Below, one piece after another: positions 49,274-59,308 of a stretch of 64,000 nt of DNA. Location: positions 117,605,429-117,669,428 of the forward strand of contig OZ038382.1 of assembly GCA_964036045.1 (NCBI GenBank). Direction: 5' to 3'. The notes under the pieces were generated by a model, which ran no database searches, had not been told where the DNA came from, and saw only the letters and a list, made by a program, of their open reading frames with translations. Origin of the DNA: Eutreptiella sp. 'Long Island Sound 2002'. Its lineage: Eukaryota; Euglenozoa; Euglenophyceae; Eutreptiales; Eutreptiaceae. Positions within the stretch are counted from its first letter, which is position 1, and every line of letters begins with the position of its first letter. The translations under genes and the position numbers were made by a program.

Positions 49274-49794
49274 GGTTTTTAACCGAAAAAGTGTTAGTTT
49301 ATTCCAAAAACTAAGAAAATGGTGGAGTGACTTGTTTTGGAGCTGAAATATCATGCCAAACATGGTGCGAAAACTATTTTGGTGCGTTGGGCACCTGCAA
49401 AATAGGGTGCGGGGGCCTTGAAAGGAGCCCCCAAGCCTGAAATATACAGATTTTTTGCGAAATACTGGCAATGTCAGGCCATTTTTTGACACATAATGTC
49501 CTTTTTCAGGTCGAAGAGGCGATCAATACTATTCAGCAATTCGCTGCTACTCTCCCAGTGGCAGATTTTGCGAAAATGGCATTTCTTTGACTTTCATTTT
49601 GCGGCGATCGGTGCCGCGGCAGCTGCCTGCTCGTACAGTCCGGCTCTGGCGATGGAACTCAAACCACAGTGATTTGGGAAATAAGAAATTGACGATTAAT
49701 TTCCCGATTTCCTCGACAGTCACCTTGGGACTGATGATTTGAAACCGAAAAAGCTGAATTTCTGAATTTACAGACAAATCGTAAATTGAAAACC
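49274..49794. mobile_element. 521-bp AT-rich insertion flanked by TA (MITE-like)
   Basis: Strikingly AT-rich island inside C-rich LINE sequence. It starts GGTTTTTAACCG and ends TTGAAAACC, so the ends are short inverted repeats (GGTTTT/AAAACC). It is flanked on both sides by TA, and the presumed target CACA-TA-TGTG is a palindrome. No ORF of note. This fits a small non-autonomous TA-targeting DNA transposon. An intron or an unrelated insertion is an alternative. Confidence 0.5.
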
Positions 49795-49796
49795 TA

Positions 49797-51910
49797 TGTG
49801 CCTCATCCTCCGACCCCCCCCTCCCCGCCGCCCTCATCCTCAAGGCCACGGCAACAGCCAAAGCCGCGGCCGCACGTACCGACCCCCGACCCCCACACAG
49901 GCAACTCGGGCACCCCGGCAACACACCGGGAAGACCCCCGACCCGACATCAGCGCCCTCACACCTCCGGACACAGGTCCTCCTCAACCTGGAACCGGACC
50001 CCAACACCAAACCCGACCCCAAACCCAAGCCGGCGCCCACGCGAGCACACACAACACCACAAACGCAACGACACAAACCCCCACCCGGACCCTCACCAAA
50101 GCCAGGACCCCCCACCCACCACAATCCACGCCCCCCTCCAACCGGCACCGACCACCACCGCAGAGGCGGCCACCCAACACGACCCCGTCGAAGTCCTTTT
50201 GCGCATCCCCGTCACCAAGCGCACCGTCATCCATCCCCCGCAAACCACCACCACCGCCGGCCAAACCAACCCAGGGACGTGGGACCCCTCGACCACCGTC
50301 ACCGTCAAACCCGGCCCCCAACCCGCCCCCCTTGCCCACCACATAGAGCAGCCCCAGAAATTGCCCACGATGCCCAAACCCCCAACCCCCACAAGGGGGA
50401 CCGGAAAACCCACAAGTGGTCCATGGGCCATACCCGCAACACCAACCCCACCACTACCCACACCACCACCACCAGCGGCCCCACCACCACCACTACCAAC
50501 ACCACCCCCACCACTACCACTGCCCACCGCCCTACCCCAGAGGGCCAGAACCCCCCGTGCACGAACAGCACCAGCGAATGGGATGGCAACCACCAAGCGC
50601 TCCACCCGCATACCGCACCTACCGCCAGGGGCCACCCCCCCCGTACCAGCCACCCCCCCCGTACCAGGAACCGTATCCGTATCCCCCCGGCCACCACGTC
50701 CACGCCGAAGGGGCCCCCCGGGCACAACCCCGCCAAAGACAGTCACTCGACCCATACCACCAGCCGCTGCCGCCACCACACCCCTACGTGGCGGATCCAT
50801 GGACGACGGGGGACCTCCCCCCCCCCCAGTACCAGGCGGCACCACGCGAAGCCCCCCAGGACCCGCTGACGCCTCCTGACTGGCCCGACTCAAGCGATGA
50901 GGCCCGGTCCCGCAAACGGCAGAGCTCCCGCTCCTCCCCCGCACGACACACTCGCCCAAGGCGCCCACACTCCCCACACCACCACCGCGCCTCAACCACC
51001 CACTCGCGCCGCTCCCGCTCCCCCACGTGCCACCACGACCCCCCGGGCACCACCAAGAGCGCCACTGCCGCCCCATGTCCAGCTCCCCCTCCCCCCTCCG
51101 GCCCTGCACGACCCCCACCCCGAGCCCCCGCCACCACCGCTCCCGCTCCCCCCGACGCCGCCAGGCACGCCACCGCCGCCCCACGGCCACCTCCCCCTCC
51201 CCCCACAGGACCCGCCGGGCTCCCCGTTCCCCCCGCCGCCCATACCCATCCACCACCCCCAGCCCCCGCTATCACCACTCCCGCTCCCCCGGACGCCACC
51301 AAGCGCGCCACCGCCGCCCCATGTCCACCTCCCCCTCCTGTTCCCCCCTCCGCCCGTACCTGTCCTCCAACCCCAGCCCCCGCCACCGCCGCTCCCGCTC
51401 CCCCAGGCACCGCCACCCCCGCCACCACCGCAGGTCCACGTCCTCCCCCCCCCGCTCCAGGACCCTGAGCACGGACCCTCCCCTCCCCAGCAGGCCCCCG
51501 CCCAGGTCACCTGGTGGTCTGCCCCCGCTTTGCAGGAGCTCCGCCGCTGGGTGAAGTGGGCCGGGGGAGCGGGAAGGCACGATGGGGTGCACATGGTGCA
51601 TACCTTCGAGGAGGTGCGCACCCGCACCCCCACCAACCCCAACGAGACCGCCCCGGAGGCCAGCATGCCACAAGCGGCATGTGAGGCCCTCCTCCGCGAT
51701 GCGGTCCGGGGCCTCCGCCCCCCCTACACCCCTCAAGCCCTCCGCCAGTGGCTCCAGGCCACCCACCCCCAGGCCTGGGCCGCCGGCGCCCACTCCCCAC
51801 CCCGCCCCTCTCGCCACCGCCACACCAGGAAGGGGGAGGACCAGGGCAAGGGAAGGGCAGGAGACACCAAGGGGCACTCAGGCAAGAAGGCACGGAGGGG
51901 CCGAAAGTGA
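49797..51910 (+). pseudogene. LINE-gamma Pro/His/RS-rich ORF with Trp-containing C-terminal domain
   Basis: A low-complexity coding region with at least one frame change. The part to about 50900 reads Pro/Thr/His-rich. In one frame (50416-51468) it includes a PPP/YQxP region and an RS-rich stretch (RSRKRQSSRSSPARHTRP). The last frame (50897-51910) is Pro-rich and then, from about 51500, switches to a normal-looking segment: WWSAPALQELRRWVKWAGG, MPQAACEALLRDAVRGLRPP, LRQWLQATHPQAW, followed by a basic Lys/Gly-rich end. That segment resembles the C-terminal domain of the LINE-alpha third ORF and of the LINE-beta RING protein. Whether one protein or two were encoded cannot be decided. Confidence 0.5.
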
Positions 51911-54316
51911 GGGCAGGCACTCACAGGGACAGGACGCCGGAAGAGACACCACATGGGGGCAGGAAACCATCCACGAACCAGGAATGGGCGGGAGCAGTGA
52001 CCAAGGCACGGAGGAAAAGGGCACCACGGCAAACGCCACGACCCACACCCAGGAAGGGCATACCACGACGGGGCGACCAGCACCGCCCCACCCCCACCGA
52101 ACGCCCCACGACTCCCGGGGGCGCACCCCCCAACACACACCGCTGAAGCAAGCATCGGACGCCGTACGGATCACACCAGCGCACACCCACCAGCCACCGG
52201 AAACCACATGGGGAATGGAGGGCACACCTACACGGGGGGAACGGGCCACACCCACAGAGGAAGCTGCAGGGAACGCCACCGCACGGCGCACCACCACGCC
52301 CTCACCGCCGGGCGACGACCCCGGCCGCCACAAGCGCCACCTCACAGGCACCGGAAGAGGAAGAAGGCACAGCCACGGTGACCAGGACTGGGGACCGAAA
52401 CCCCCAGAGGACACGGGACCAAGGCACAGGCCCCTAGGGAGGGCAACCCCACGGACCGTCACGCGGTTGACCTACCCGACCCACCAGCCCGAGCGGCACG
52501 CCCGAGCCCCCACAGCACGGACCCAGCGAGACACCCACACCTAACCGCACCCCCCAGCCACCAGCCAGCCACACTCCGGCCCGCACTCCGCACCACGACA
52601 CAGGCCAGGCTGACCTCCACTGACCCACCGCGGCACAACGCGAGACCACGGCACACCGCACCACAGCGCGCCACGGTGCAACGCGCCGCAGCACGACGCG
52701 ACGCGACGCGGCACAGAGCGGCACACAACGACACAACTGACCCTAACCTGAGGGACTAACCGAAGCAAGCCAGCGCACACCCTGGAAGGCGCCGCACCAG
52801 CACACCACGCACCAGCACCACAGGCCACACACGGGGCCACAGGGCGCCTAGCAACAACGGTGGCGGCCCACCCAGAAGGTTAAAACCGGCACCGCAGAGG
52901 GGAAAGGACACGAACAACCCCAGCCCCCTAACCAAGAGCCACAGGCAGCCGCCTGGCGCAGCCGCCCAGCCGGCAGAGCCAGGACCTACCCCGGCAAGAA
53001 GGGGCGCCGAGCCCACCGTGTACATAGCCCACCCGACCCATGGGGCCGGAACACAGCCAAAGAGAACGCAACTGACAACAGCAGCCTGGAAGGCAACACT
53101 GAATGCGGGCCAGTGCGTGCGCCAGCCTGGGGAAGGCAGAGGGAGGAACAGGCAAACCCCCCCCCCCGCCAAAAAAAAACAAAAAAAAAACAACAGAGGG
53201 GGGAGGGGGGGGGGGGGCGCGAAAACAGCCCACAGCCACCAAACCGCCCGCCAACACCACCAGAGACGGCCAAACCCTCCCCAGAAGGCACCGAAGACAG
53301 GACCCCCAAAGAGGCACAGGGGGACCACCCAGCCAAAACCGGCAACACCAAGCCAGGAACAGCGGCCCACCGGGAAAAGGGACACCGAAACAAGCAGACA
53401 CACACCACGAAAAAAAAAAAAGAGCCAGCAACCCAGCCCGAAAGACAGGGGATGGGCGGACAGGGACCACAAGGCCCGGGACAGGGACACCCAGCAAAAA
53501 AAAAAAAAAAAAGCGCAAAAAACACACCCCGACAACCCAGCCAAGAAGGGCTGGGCACAGCCGAGACCCGGGCCCAGCACACACGTCACACCGCACGCCA
53601 GAACCAGAAACGGCGGGGGGCAAGCGGGGCGCCCACGCAACCACACACGTCCCATAAGCAGGCCGAAACCGAAGCCCAACCACAAACACCACAGACAGCC
53701 GACACTAGAGGGACCACACCACAAACCGTGCCCAAACACACCCACCCAAGACCCCAGCCAGGACTGGCGGGGTTAACAAAACCCACACCCAACCGCGAAC
53801 CGGACCCAAACACAAACGCCGCACAACAGTAGGAAACCCAGTGCCCACAGCCCGGGCACTGAGGCAGCCCGTGCCATGCAGGTGACCCGGCCAAACGAGA
53901 TCCGAAGACCGGGGGTAAGGCTGCATCCTAAGGCCTGCGCTGCTTTGGGACTCGAGGCGGAGCGTGCGACACCCAAGCGCCTCGGAACCCTAGTACCAAG
54001 AACATGCATGCATGCTATGGGAACGGGATACGCCAGGAAGTCCGGTGAACCCCTAGGGTTCCGCCCAAAGGAGGGGACGTGCGCAAGCACGGGGGCACAC
54101 CCTCCCGGCGAGACAAGCACGTCACGCTGGCGGCGATCAGCCCTCCCGGTGTTGCCCGGGGCCGCTTTGTTGGGGGCCAACAGTCAGGTCTAGCGGGATG
54201 TAAGCCGCCTCCCCTCTTCACGCGCGGAGCCTCTTCCTGTTCGTCACAGGGGCGACGCACGGGGGAACCATGGGGCGCCTCTCCACGACCGAGTGCACCT
54301 ACCTACCTACCTACCT
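51911..54316 (+). other. LINE-gamma 3' region
   Basis: No credible gene; long ORFs on both strands come from A/C bias. It contains A- and C-homopolymer tracts (53160-53215, 53410-53420, 53495-53512) and ends with a more balanced 440-bp part (about 53870-54290) before the (ACCT)n tail at 54297-54316. The presence of a distinct terminal block just before a short-repeat tail mirrors the LINE-alpha 3' end. Confidence 0.6.
54297..54316 (+). repeat. (ACCT)n tail of LINE-gamma
   Basis: Five ACCT units in a row after GTGC, directly before the right copy of the 897-bp repeat. Confidence 0.8.
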
Positions 54317-55214
54317 GGGGTTTCGGAGGACAGGAATACTGGGCAGTGTTGCAGCCCCCCTCTCGCTTCTTGACGCTGTTAGCTTTCTGCGGGGAGTGTG
54401 TCCCTCGTACCATTCTTGCAGGTTATATGTGCCAAACCCCCCCCAGCGTCCCAGGCGTTCAACTTTCCAGGAGGAGGTGCGCGCTGGTCCCCGCGGTGCA
54501 CGTATCCCTTGATTCTCGCCTTGGAAGGTAACATTCTGGACGATTGTTCGATAGCCTTCCCCCGGTCATCGGCCCGGCCGTGGGTCCCACGTGTTTGGCT
54601 GGCCCCTTGGCCTGGCCCCTTGCAGGTCCGGTTCGCGGGAGGGGAGGGTCAGGTGGAAGGACGGGTCCGAGTTTGGCGCCACCCCTTTCCCTGTTGCGAG
54701 CGGGTTGCGGGGGTCCGGGAAGCGTGGCCCCCGCCCGGGGGATGTGGGAGGAAGTCGTTGGGTTTTTTTTCGTGTTCGACACCATGGGCTGCTAAGGCTA
54801 GCCTCTACTTTTTGGGTGTCCGTTGCACGTGCCGGGCAGGTTGACGTCTTTCCCGCCGGTGTGCCCGACCGACAGGCGCTGCTGGAGTGTGTTGCGCGGC
54901 CGCGCGTCGTCGGGCGGTACGAGGGGGTCCTCTTGGGCAAGTTTTGCTCGCCCGGGGTCGTCGCGGTTGACAGCTGACTCCGCAGCCGTTGGTGTGACGT
55001 CCATCCTTGGGTCCTCCGGTGGGAGGAGGTGATCCCGCGGCTGCCGTGTCGTCTCCTCCCTCGCGTATGGCCGGTGCATGACTCGAGTCGCGTGTGTGTG
55101 GCGGTGCGTCGTCGCTGCAGGTCCTGTGGCCGGCTGCGGCTCAGGGCCCTGGGGGGTTTCCCACGCGTTGCACAAGGGCGCTGCGGAGGGCGCTAAAGAT
55201 TTCGTGCACAAGGG
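54317..55214 (-). repeat. Right copy of the 897-bp direct repeat flanking LINE-gamma
   Basis: Pairs with 46029-46925. This copy is continuous with the rest of LINE-beta to its right, whereas the left copy is continuous with 43861-46028. This is what a very long target duplication, or a duplication of another kind, would give. Confidence 0.9.
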
Positions 55215-56416
55215 CCGTGTGTGCCGCCTGGGCCTCTGTCTCAGTGCAAATGATGGGCTGCAGTTGCTCACCCAGGGCCAGCGCCCGGATCTGGTGGATC
55301 GCGAAGACGGGGCACAGGTTGGGCGCAGTGAAGGTCTCTGCCGTCCGTTCCGGGATGGATTCCAACTGCTGCCGGCCGTCGGGGTAGGACCTCCATGTCG
55401 CTGACCATACCCTGGTGTGTGGCCAGGGGCGCCGCGCCCACCGCCAGAGGCAGTAGAGGGCATGGCCTGGGTGCCAGGGGCCGGCCGTCCCCGACACGAT
55501 GGCCGTCAGGGGCTCTCGGGGCTGGTCGTTGAGCAGGTGGTCGGGGCTGTCCGGCAGGCCGTGGTTGCCGAGAGCATGGAGTCGACGGCTTCCAAGCTCC
55601 AGTGGCTCTCCCGCCGGTGTGGGATGACCCGCACTTGGTAGTAGTGGCCATTCCCCAACACGATCATGGCGATGGTGCTGGGGTCACGTTCGTGCGGCGG
55701 GGGCGCCGCGCGCGCTGTCTCCGGGTAGCGCGCCGCCAGGCTCGTGAGGTTACGCCCCCTGTCGCGGGCGTTCTCGCTTTCCGTAGCCGCCAGGCCTTCG
55801 TGCGGTGGGATGCGGAGGGTTTCAGGCCTCAGCGGCGGGGCGGCCCGCTCCCAGCCCCCGGTGCTGGGCGCGGGCCTGGGGTCTGTCGGCGGTGCTATGA
55901 GCGTGTGTACCCAGCCCAGGTGTGGGACCCACACGCCCCCCTGGGCTGGTTGGTGCGTGTTGAACCACCAGATCCACGCTTCAACAAGGTCGTCTGAGAC
56001 CTGTGCCCCAGGGGTGACGAGCGCCTGGAGCTGCCGCACAAAGATTTCGGTTGTCGCAGCGTGTGGCAGGGGGACCAGAGCGAAGTGCCTGTTTGGCTTG
56101 ACGTCACGGAGGTGTTCCCGGAGGGCTGCCACAGGTTGCTCGAGGGTGTGGAACCGTGGATGCCGTAGAGCGCTCTCAGTTCCGCGTCGTGGAAGGGACC
56201 CGTGCCCCTTTGCTGCGGTGGCCGGGGGGCTGGGGGGGGCATGGTCACCCGGTCCTGGTGCAGCGTGGCGCTAGTCGGGGAGGGCTGCCATGAGGTGGTG
56301 CCAGGGTGTCCCCCAGGCGCGTACTCCGTTGAGGGCTCCCGTTGCTGGGGCACCGAGCAGGTCGTGGCGGCGGGCAGTGGGTCAGCGAACTCCTGAGGGC
56401 CGGAGGTCCCTGTCAT
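55141..56416 (-). pseudogene. LINE-beta Ulp1-like (C48-type) cysteine protease, frameshifted
   Basis: Three minus-strand frames join to one domain. The middle frame (56132-55506) reads VSDDLVEAWIWWFNTH, VWVPHLGWVHTL, then GNGHYYQVRV...SHWSLEAVDSML: His, then Asp 22 residues later, as in Ulp1 (HW...YDSL). After a frameshift at about 55558 the next frame continues through LYCLWRWARRPWP to TAPNLCPVFAIHQIRAL, where Cys (near 55295) sits like the nucleophile of DCGVFA motifs. The frame ends at 55141. The region 56416-56132 is a Pro-rich N-terminal part in another frame. The LINE-gamma ORF at 47295 is its homologue, with the same order. A deSUMOylase-like or polyprotein-processing activity is possible; the family call is by motif only. 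Confidence 0.65.
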
Positions 56417-56586
56417 TTCTGCGTCCGCCCTTGGGCAGCTCGCGCCCTGCCCCCGTTATTGCGATGTGCCCTGGGTGCCTCGGCGGTTTGGGGGCTGTGG
56501 GGGGGCCTGTCCCCCCGTCCCTTGCGCAGGCCTTGGGTCGGCCGCAGGCTCCCTTGACCGCGTGTCCGTGGCGTGTGGTCCCAGCG

Positions 56587-57855
56587 TCAGCGGGTCGGCC
56601 GCTGACCCTGGGAGGGAGGCAGCGTATGAGCTGGACGCTCCGTCTGCCGCCCAGCGGGGGCCCGCGTGAAGCGCTGCCTGTCGCTCGCGCTCGACTGGCG
56701 TGAGAATGGTGGGGATGTGCGCCGTTCGGTGCGGGGCCACCTGGACCGCCGTCGGGGATCGGTGGTAGATGATGTCCGTTGGGCGTGAGGGTCGCAGGGG
56801 CCCCCGTGGTCCCTGTCCATACCCTCATGGAAGACGACTCGACGTGCCGCGGGAGGCGGTGTGCGGCTGCGGCGACAGGATTGGCCAGGGTTCCTTGTCT
56901 CCTGGCGTTGTTCCGGCGTGCCGCCTTGCATCCCTGAGGTGTGAGGACTGCCCGGGCCCCTCCGCGGGTGGAAGGGTTGCAGGGGGCTTCTGTATGTGCC
57001 AGAGGGGGAACCCATCCCAGGTGGTGGCCCCCGTGGGCGTTCCGGGGAGTTACGGCGCGCCGCCTGCCTTGGAGGCTCCGGGACGTCTTGGGACCGCGGC
57101 CGCTGGTGGCCTGAGGCGTGTCCTTGGTAGCCTGGTGACCCAGGGATGTCCCAGATGTTGTGCTCCTGCATGATCGCACGGATGCGCAGGGCGGCGCGCT
57201 GGTGCCACTGCCAGTGGAGTCCATTCATTTCATCCGGGTTGTAGGCCCCCATATGCACCATGAGCCGGGTGGCCACATAGTGCCATTGGCCGGGGTGGTC
57301 CATGGTGGCGGGGGGCGTGTGCCCCGTCCGATGGCCAAAGGTGATGTCTGCCATGGTGCGGGTTCCCTCCGCGAGGTGGCGGGACCGCGAAGTAAGCAGC
57401 CATTGGATGTGGACTGCCAGGGCGAGCTGCTCCCCTGCGGTAAGCCTGGAGACCCATAGGCCCAGGTCTCGGGCCGCCGCTTGTTCCGCTTGGTCGCTGG
57501 GGCAGCTGGTGTCGCCCTCCAAGCTTGCGTAGTCCAGGTGTTCCCGCCCCCAGGGCGGGGCGGTCCCCGGCGGCAGGCCGGTAGGCTCGCTAGCGGTGTT
57601 GGTCGCCGCGTCCACGCGCGCGCCACCTCCTGGGGCGCCGCGCTCGTCCGTGGTCCGGTCCGCTGCTGCGCTCGCGACCTCATGCCCTTCACCCGCAGCG
57701 GTAACCTGCCCCAGGGCGGTGTAATCGCGCTGGAGGTGTGCCTGGCGTGGTATCGTGAGGGATTTCTCCTCCGCATGGTCGCGTCGTGGCTCCGGGTGGA
57801 CGCGTGGCGCCGCCGGTGTCGGGACTGTGTGGGGGTCACCCATGCAGGACTCCAT
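56587..57855 (-). CDS. LINE-beta RS-rich protein, 422 aa, unknown function
   Basis: Real ATG at 57855, a second at 57843. Residues 1-110 are disordered and charged. Residues about 125-240 look folded, with several Trp and His (DLGLWVSRLTAGEQLALAV, HIQWLLTSRSRHL, GQWHYVATRLMVHMGAYNP, GLHWQWHQRAALRIRAIM). The rest is Arg/Ser/Pro-rich (CRRSRTPPPAARR, DPRRRSRWPRTERRTSPPF), like an RS-type RNA-binding tail. I do not recognise the folded part. By position it corresponds to the RS-rich proteins of LINE-alpha and LINE-gamma and may be a Gag-like nucleic-acid chaperone. No stop interrupts it, although its neighbours are broken. Confidence 0.55.
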   Translation of the reverse strand: MESCMGDPHTVPTPAAPRVHPEPRRDHAEEKSLTIPRQAHLQRDYTALGQVTAAGEGHEVASAAADRTTDERGAPGGGARVDAATNTASEPTGLPPGTAPPWGREHLDYASLEGDTSCPSDQAEQAAARDLGLWVSRLTAGEQLALAVHIQWLLTSRSRHLAEGTRTMADITFGHRTGHTPPATMDHPGQWHYVATRLMVHMGAYNPDEMNGLHWQWHQRAALRIRAIMQEHNIWDIPGSPGYQGHASGHQRPRSQDVPEPPRQAARRNSPERPRGPPPGMGSPSGTYRSPLQPFHPRRGPGSPHTSGMQGGTPEQRQETRNPGQSCRRSRTPPPAARRVVFHEGMDRDHGGPCDPHAQRTSSTTDPRRRSRWPRTERRTSPPFSRQSSASDRQRFTRAPAGRQTERPAHTLPPSQGQRPTR

Positions 57856-59308
57856 GAAGGCATTGAAAGAGTCGTCGTCGCGGTTGTGTCCGCTGCGTGA
57901 CGCTTCCCTGCCGGCCGCGTGCTGGGGCGTGTCGGGTGTGACTTCCTGGATCTCTGACGTCGCGGGGGGCTATGCTGGGTCTCGCGGCGGCGCTTCCCCC
58001 GGCGTGTTTGCGTTGGCGTGCCGCGCTAGGTTCGCCAGGGGGACGGCGTCCGCGCGACCTGTGGCTCATGGACGGTGGAGGCCGTCCTCACACTCGGTGT
58101 CCGGCATTGGTCCTTCAGGTTCCGTGTCAGGCTGGCCAGCGGTCAACGCCTCGCCCCTTCCGTGTGCTGTAATTCCCGTGGGTGGGCATGCTGTATTGCT
58201 GGCCGGTCCGCTCCCCCGCGAGGTTCCCACATTGGTGTGGACGTTGCTGTCAGTTGTCGGGGTCCTCGCATATCCTCTGCGCCCACTGTGGGCTCCCCGC
58301 GTGGCGGTTGGGGTGGCAGTGCAGGCGGCTCGGCTTCATCGTTCGTTGGTTGCGCTGCCTCTCGGTCGTCGCCTTCCGACACAAGCGGCGGCTCGGGTCG
58401 GCTCCCTGGGCCCGCGGGCTGCAGGGCGCCCGCCAGGGCGGTGGTGCGTGCAGGGTCCGGGTTGGGGTCCGGGCCGGGGGCTGAGCGACCGGGAGATGAC
58501 TGTTCTGCGGGCCTCGCCGCCGGCCCGGTTGGTGGGGTGTGGTGTCGGTGGGGCGTTGGTCCGGCGTGTGTCGTGGCCGGTAGGTCCTCCGTGCCGGACT
58601 TTGCCAGAGCCTGGGAGTCTAGGCCCTCGGTGGGGTCGCGGGTGTTGGGGCGCACGGTGTCGGAGGGCCGGGCGGTGGTGGTGTCGGTCGGGGTAGCGGC
58701 GTGTGCCTGCGAGGGGGGGTCTTCGGGCGGCGCGTATGCTTGGCCCGCTGTCGGCCGGTCAGGTGTGCCATGGTGCGGGCGGGGCTCCGGGTGGGCCTGT
58801 GTTGCTGCCCCCTGGCTGGCTGCCTGCCGTTGACGGTGTGCGGACGCGCCGGGTGGTGTTTGAAGTTGCAGGCTTCCTGTGGGGCTCGGGGTCGGCTCCC
58901 TGTTCGGTTGTGCGGTGCCAGGGGGTTGTTCGGGCCGGGGCCCACCGCCCCCATATTCGTGGGGCTGGGTACGGCTCAGCTCCCGGCAGGTGACGCCCGG
59001 TGTTCCTGGATCCCTGTGGCCGTGTGGTGTTGCGGTGGTTGTCGTTGTGCTGCCCGTTTGGACGCACGCTCTTGTCGGGGGCTCTGTCGTGTGCCGGCCC
59101 TCGATGGTGCCTGAGCGTCCGTAGTTTGCGTGGCGTCGGCGGCGCGCTGTTGGTGTGGTGTGGCGACGGGTGTCGAGGGGGCGGAGGTGGATGGGCTGGA
59201 GGACATGGAGGACGTTGCGGCCGACGGTGCTCGGGCGCGTACATTCGTGGCCCTAGTTGCTGTCGTCGCGCGGGACCAGGGCGGGGGGGTGGTGATGGTT
59301 GCGGTTCC
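57856..59308 (-). other. LINE-beta region between RING and RS-rich ORFs
   Basis: Pro/Arg/Thr-rich short ORFs in all minus frames (for example 59244-58759 and 58655-58143). Probably one disordered coding stretch broken by frameshifts. No domain visible. Confidence 0.4.

Larger units (their letters stand above)
46926..54316 (+). mobile_element. LINE-gamma: 5'-truncated non-LTR retrotransposon inside LINE-beta
   Basis: Begins in the zinc-knuckle region of ORF2 (WEHFKKCP) and ends in (ACCT)n at 54297-54316. It carries the ORF2 end, an overlapping Ulp1-like protease ORF, a Pro/RS-rich ORF and a long A/C-rich 3' region. It is related to LINE-beta in ORF2 (WEHFKxCP, shared ending pattern) but diverged. 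It contains one in-frame stop in ORF2, frameshifts later, and a 521-bp AT-rich insertion. Its flanks are the two copies of the 897-bp repeat. Confidence 0.85.

Noticed and set aside
52756-53745. A 329-codon minus-strand ORF with many hydrophobic residues resembling a membrane protein
   Set aside because: Poly-Phe and Cys/Leu runs come from the reverse of A/C-rich homopolymer tracts in the LINE-gamma 3' region. Neighbouring frames are equally open.
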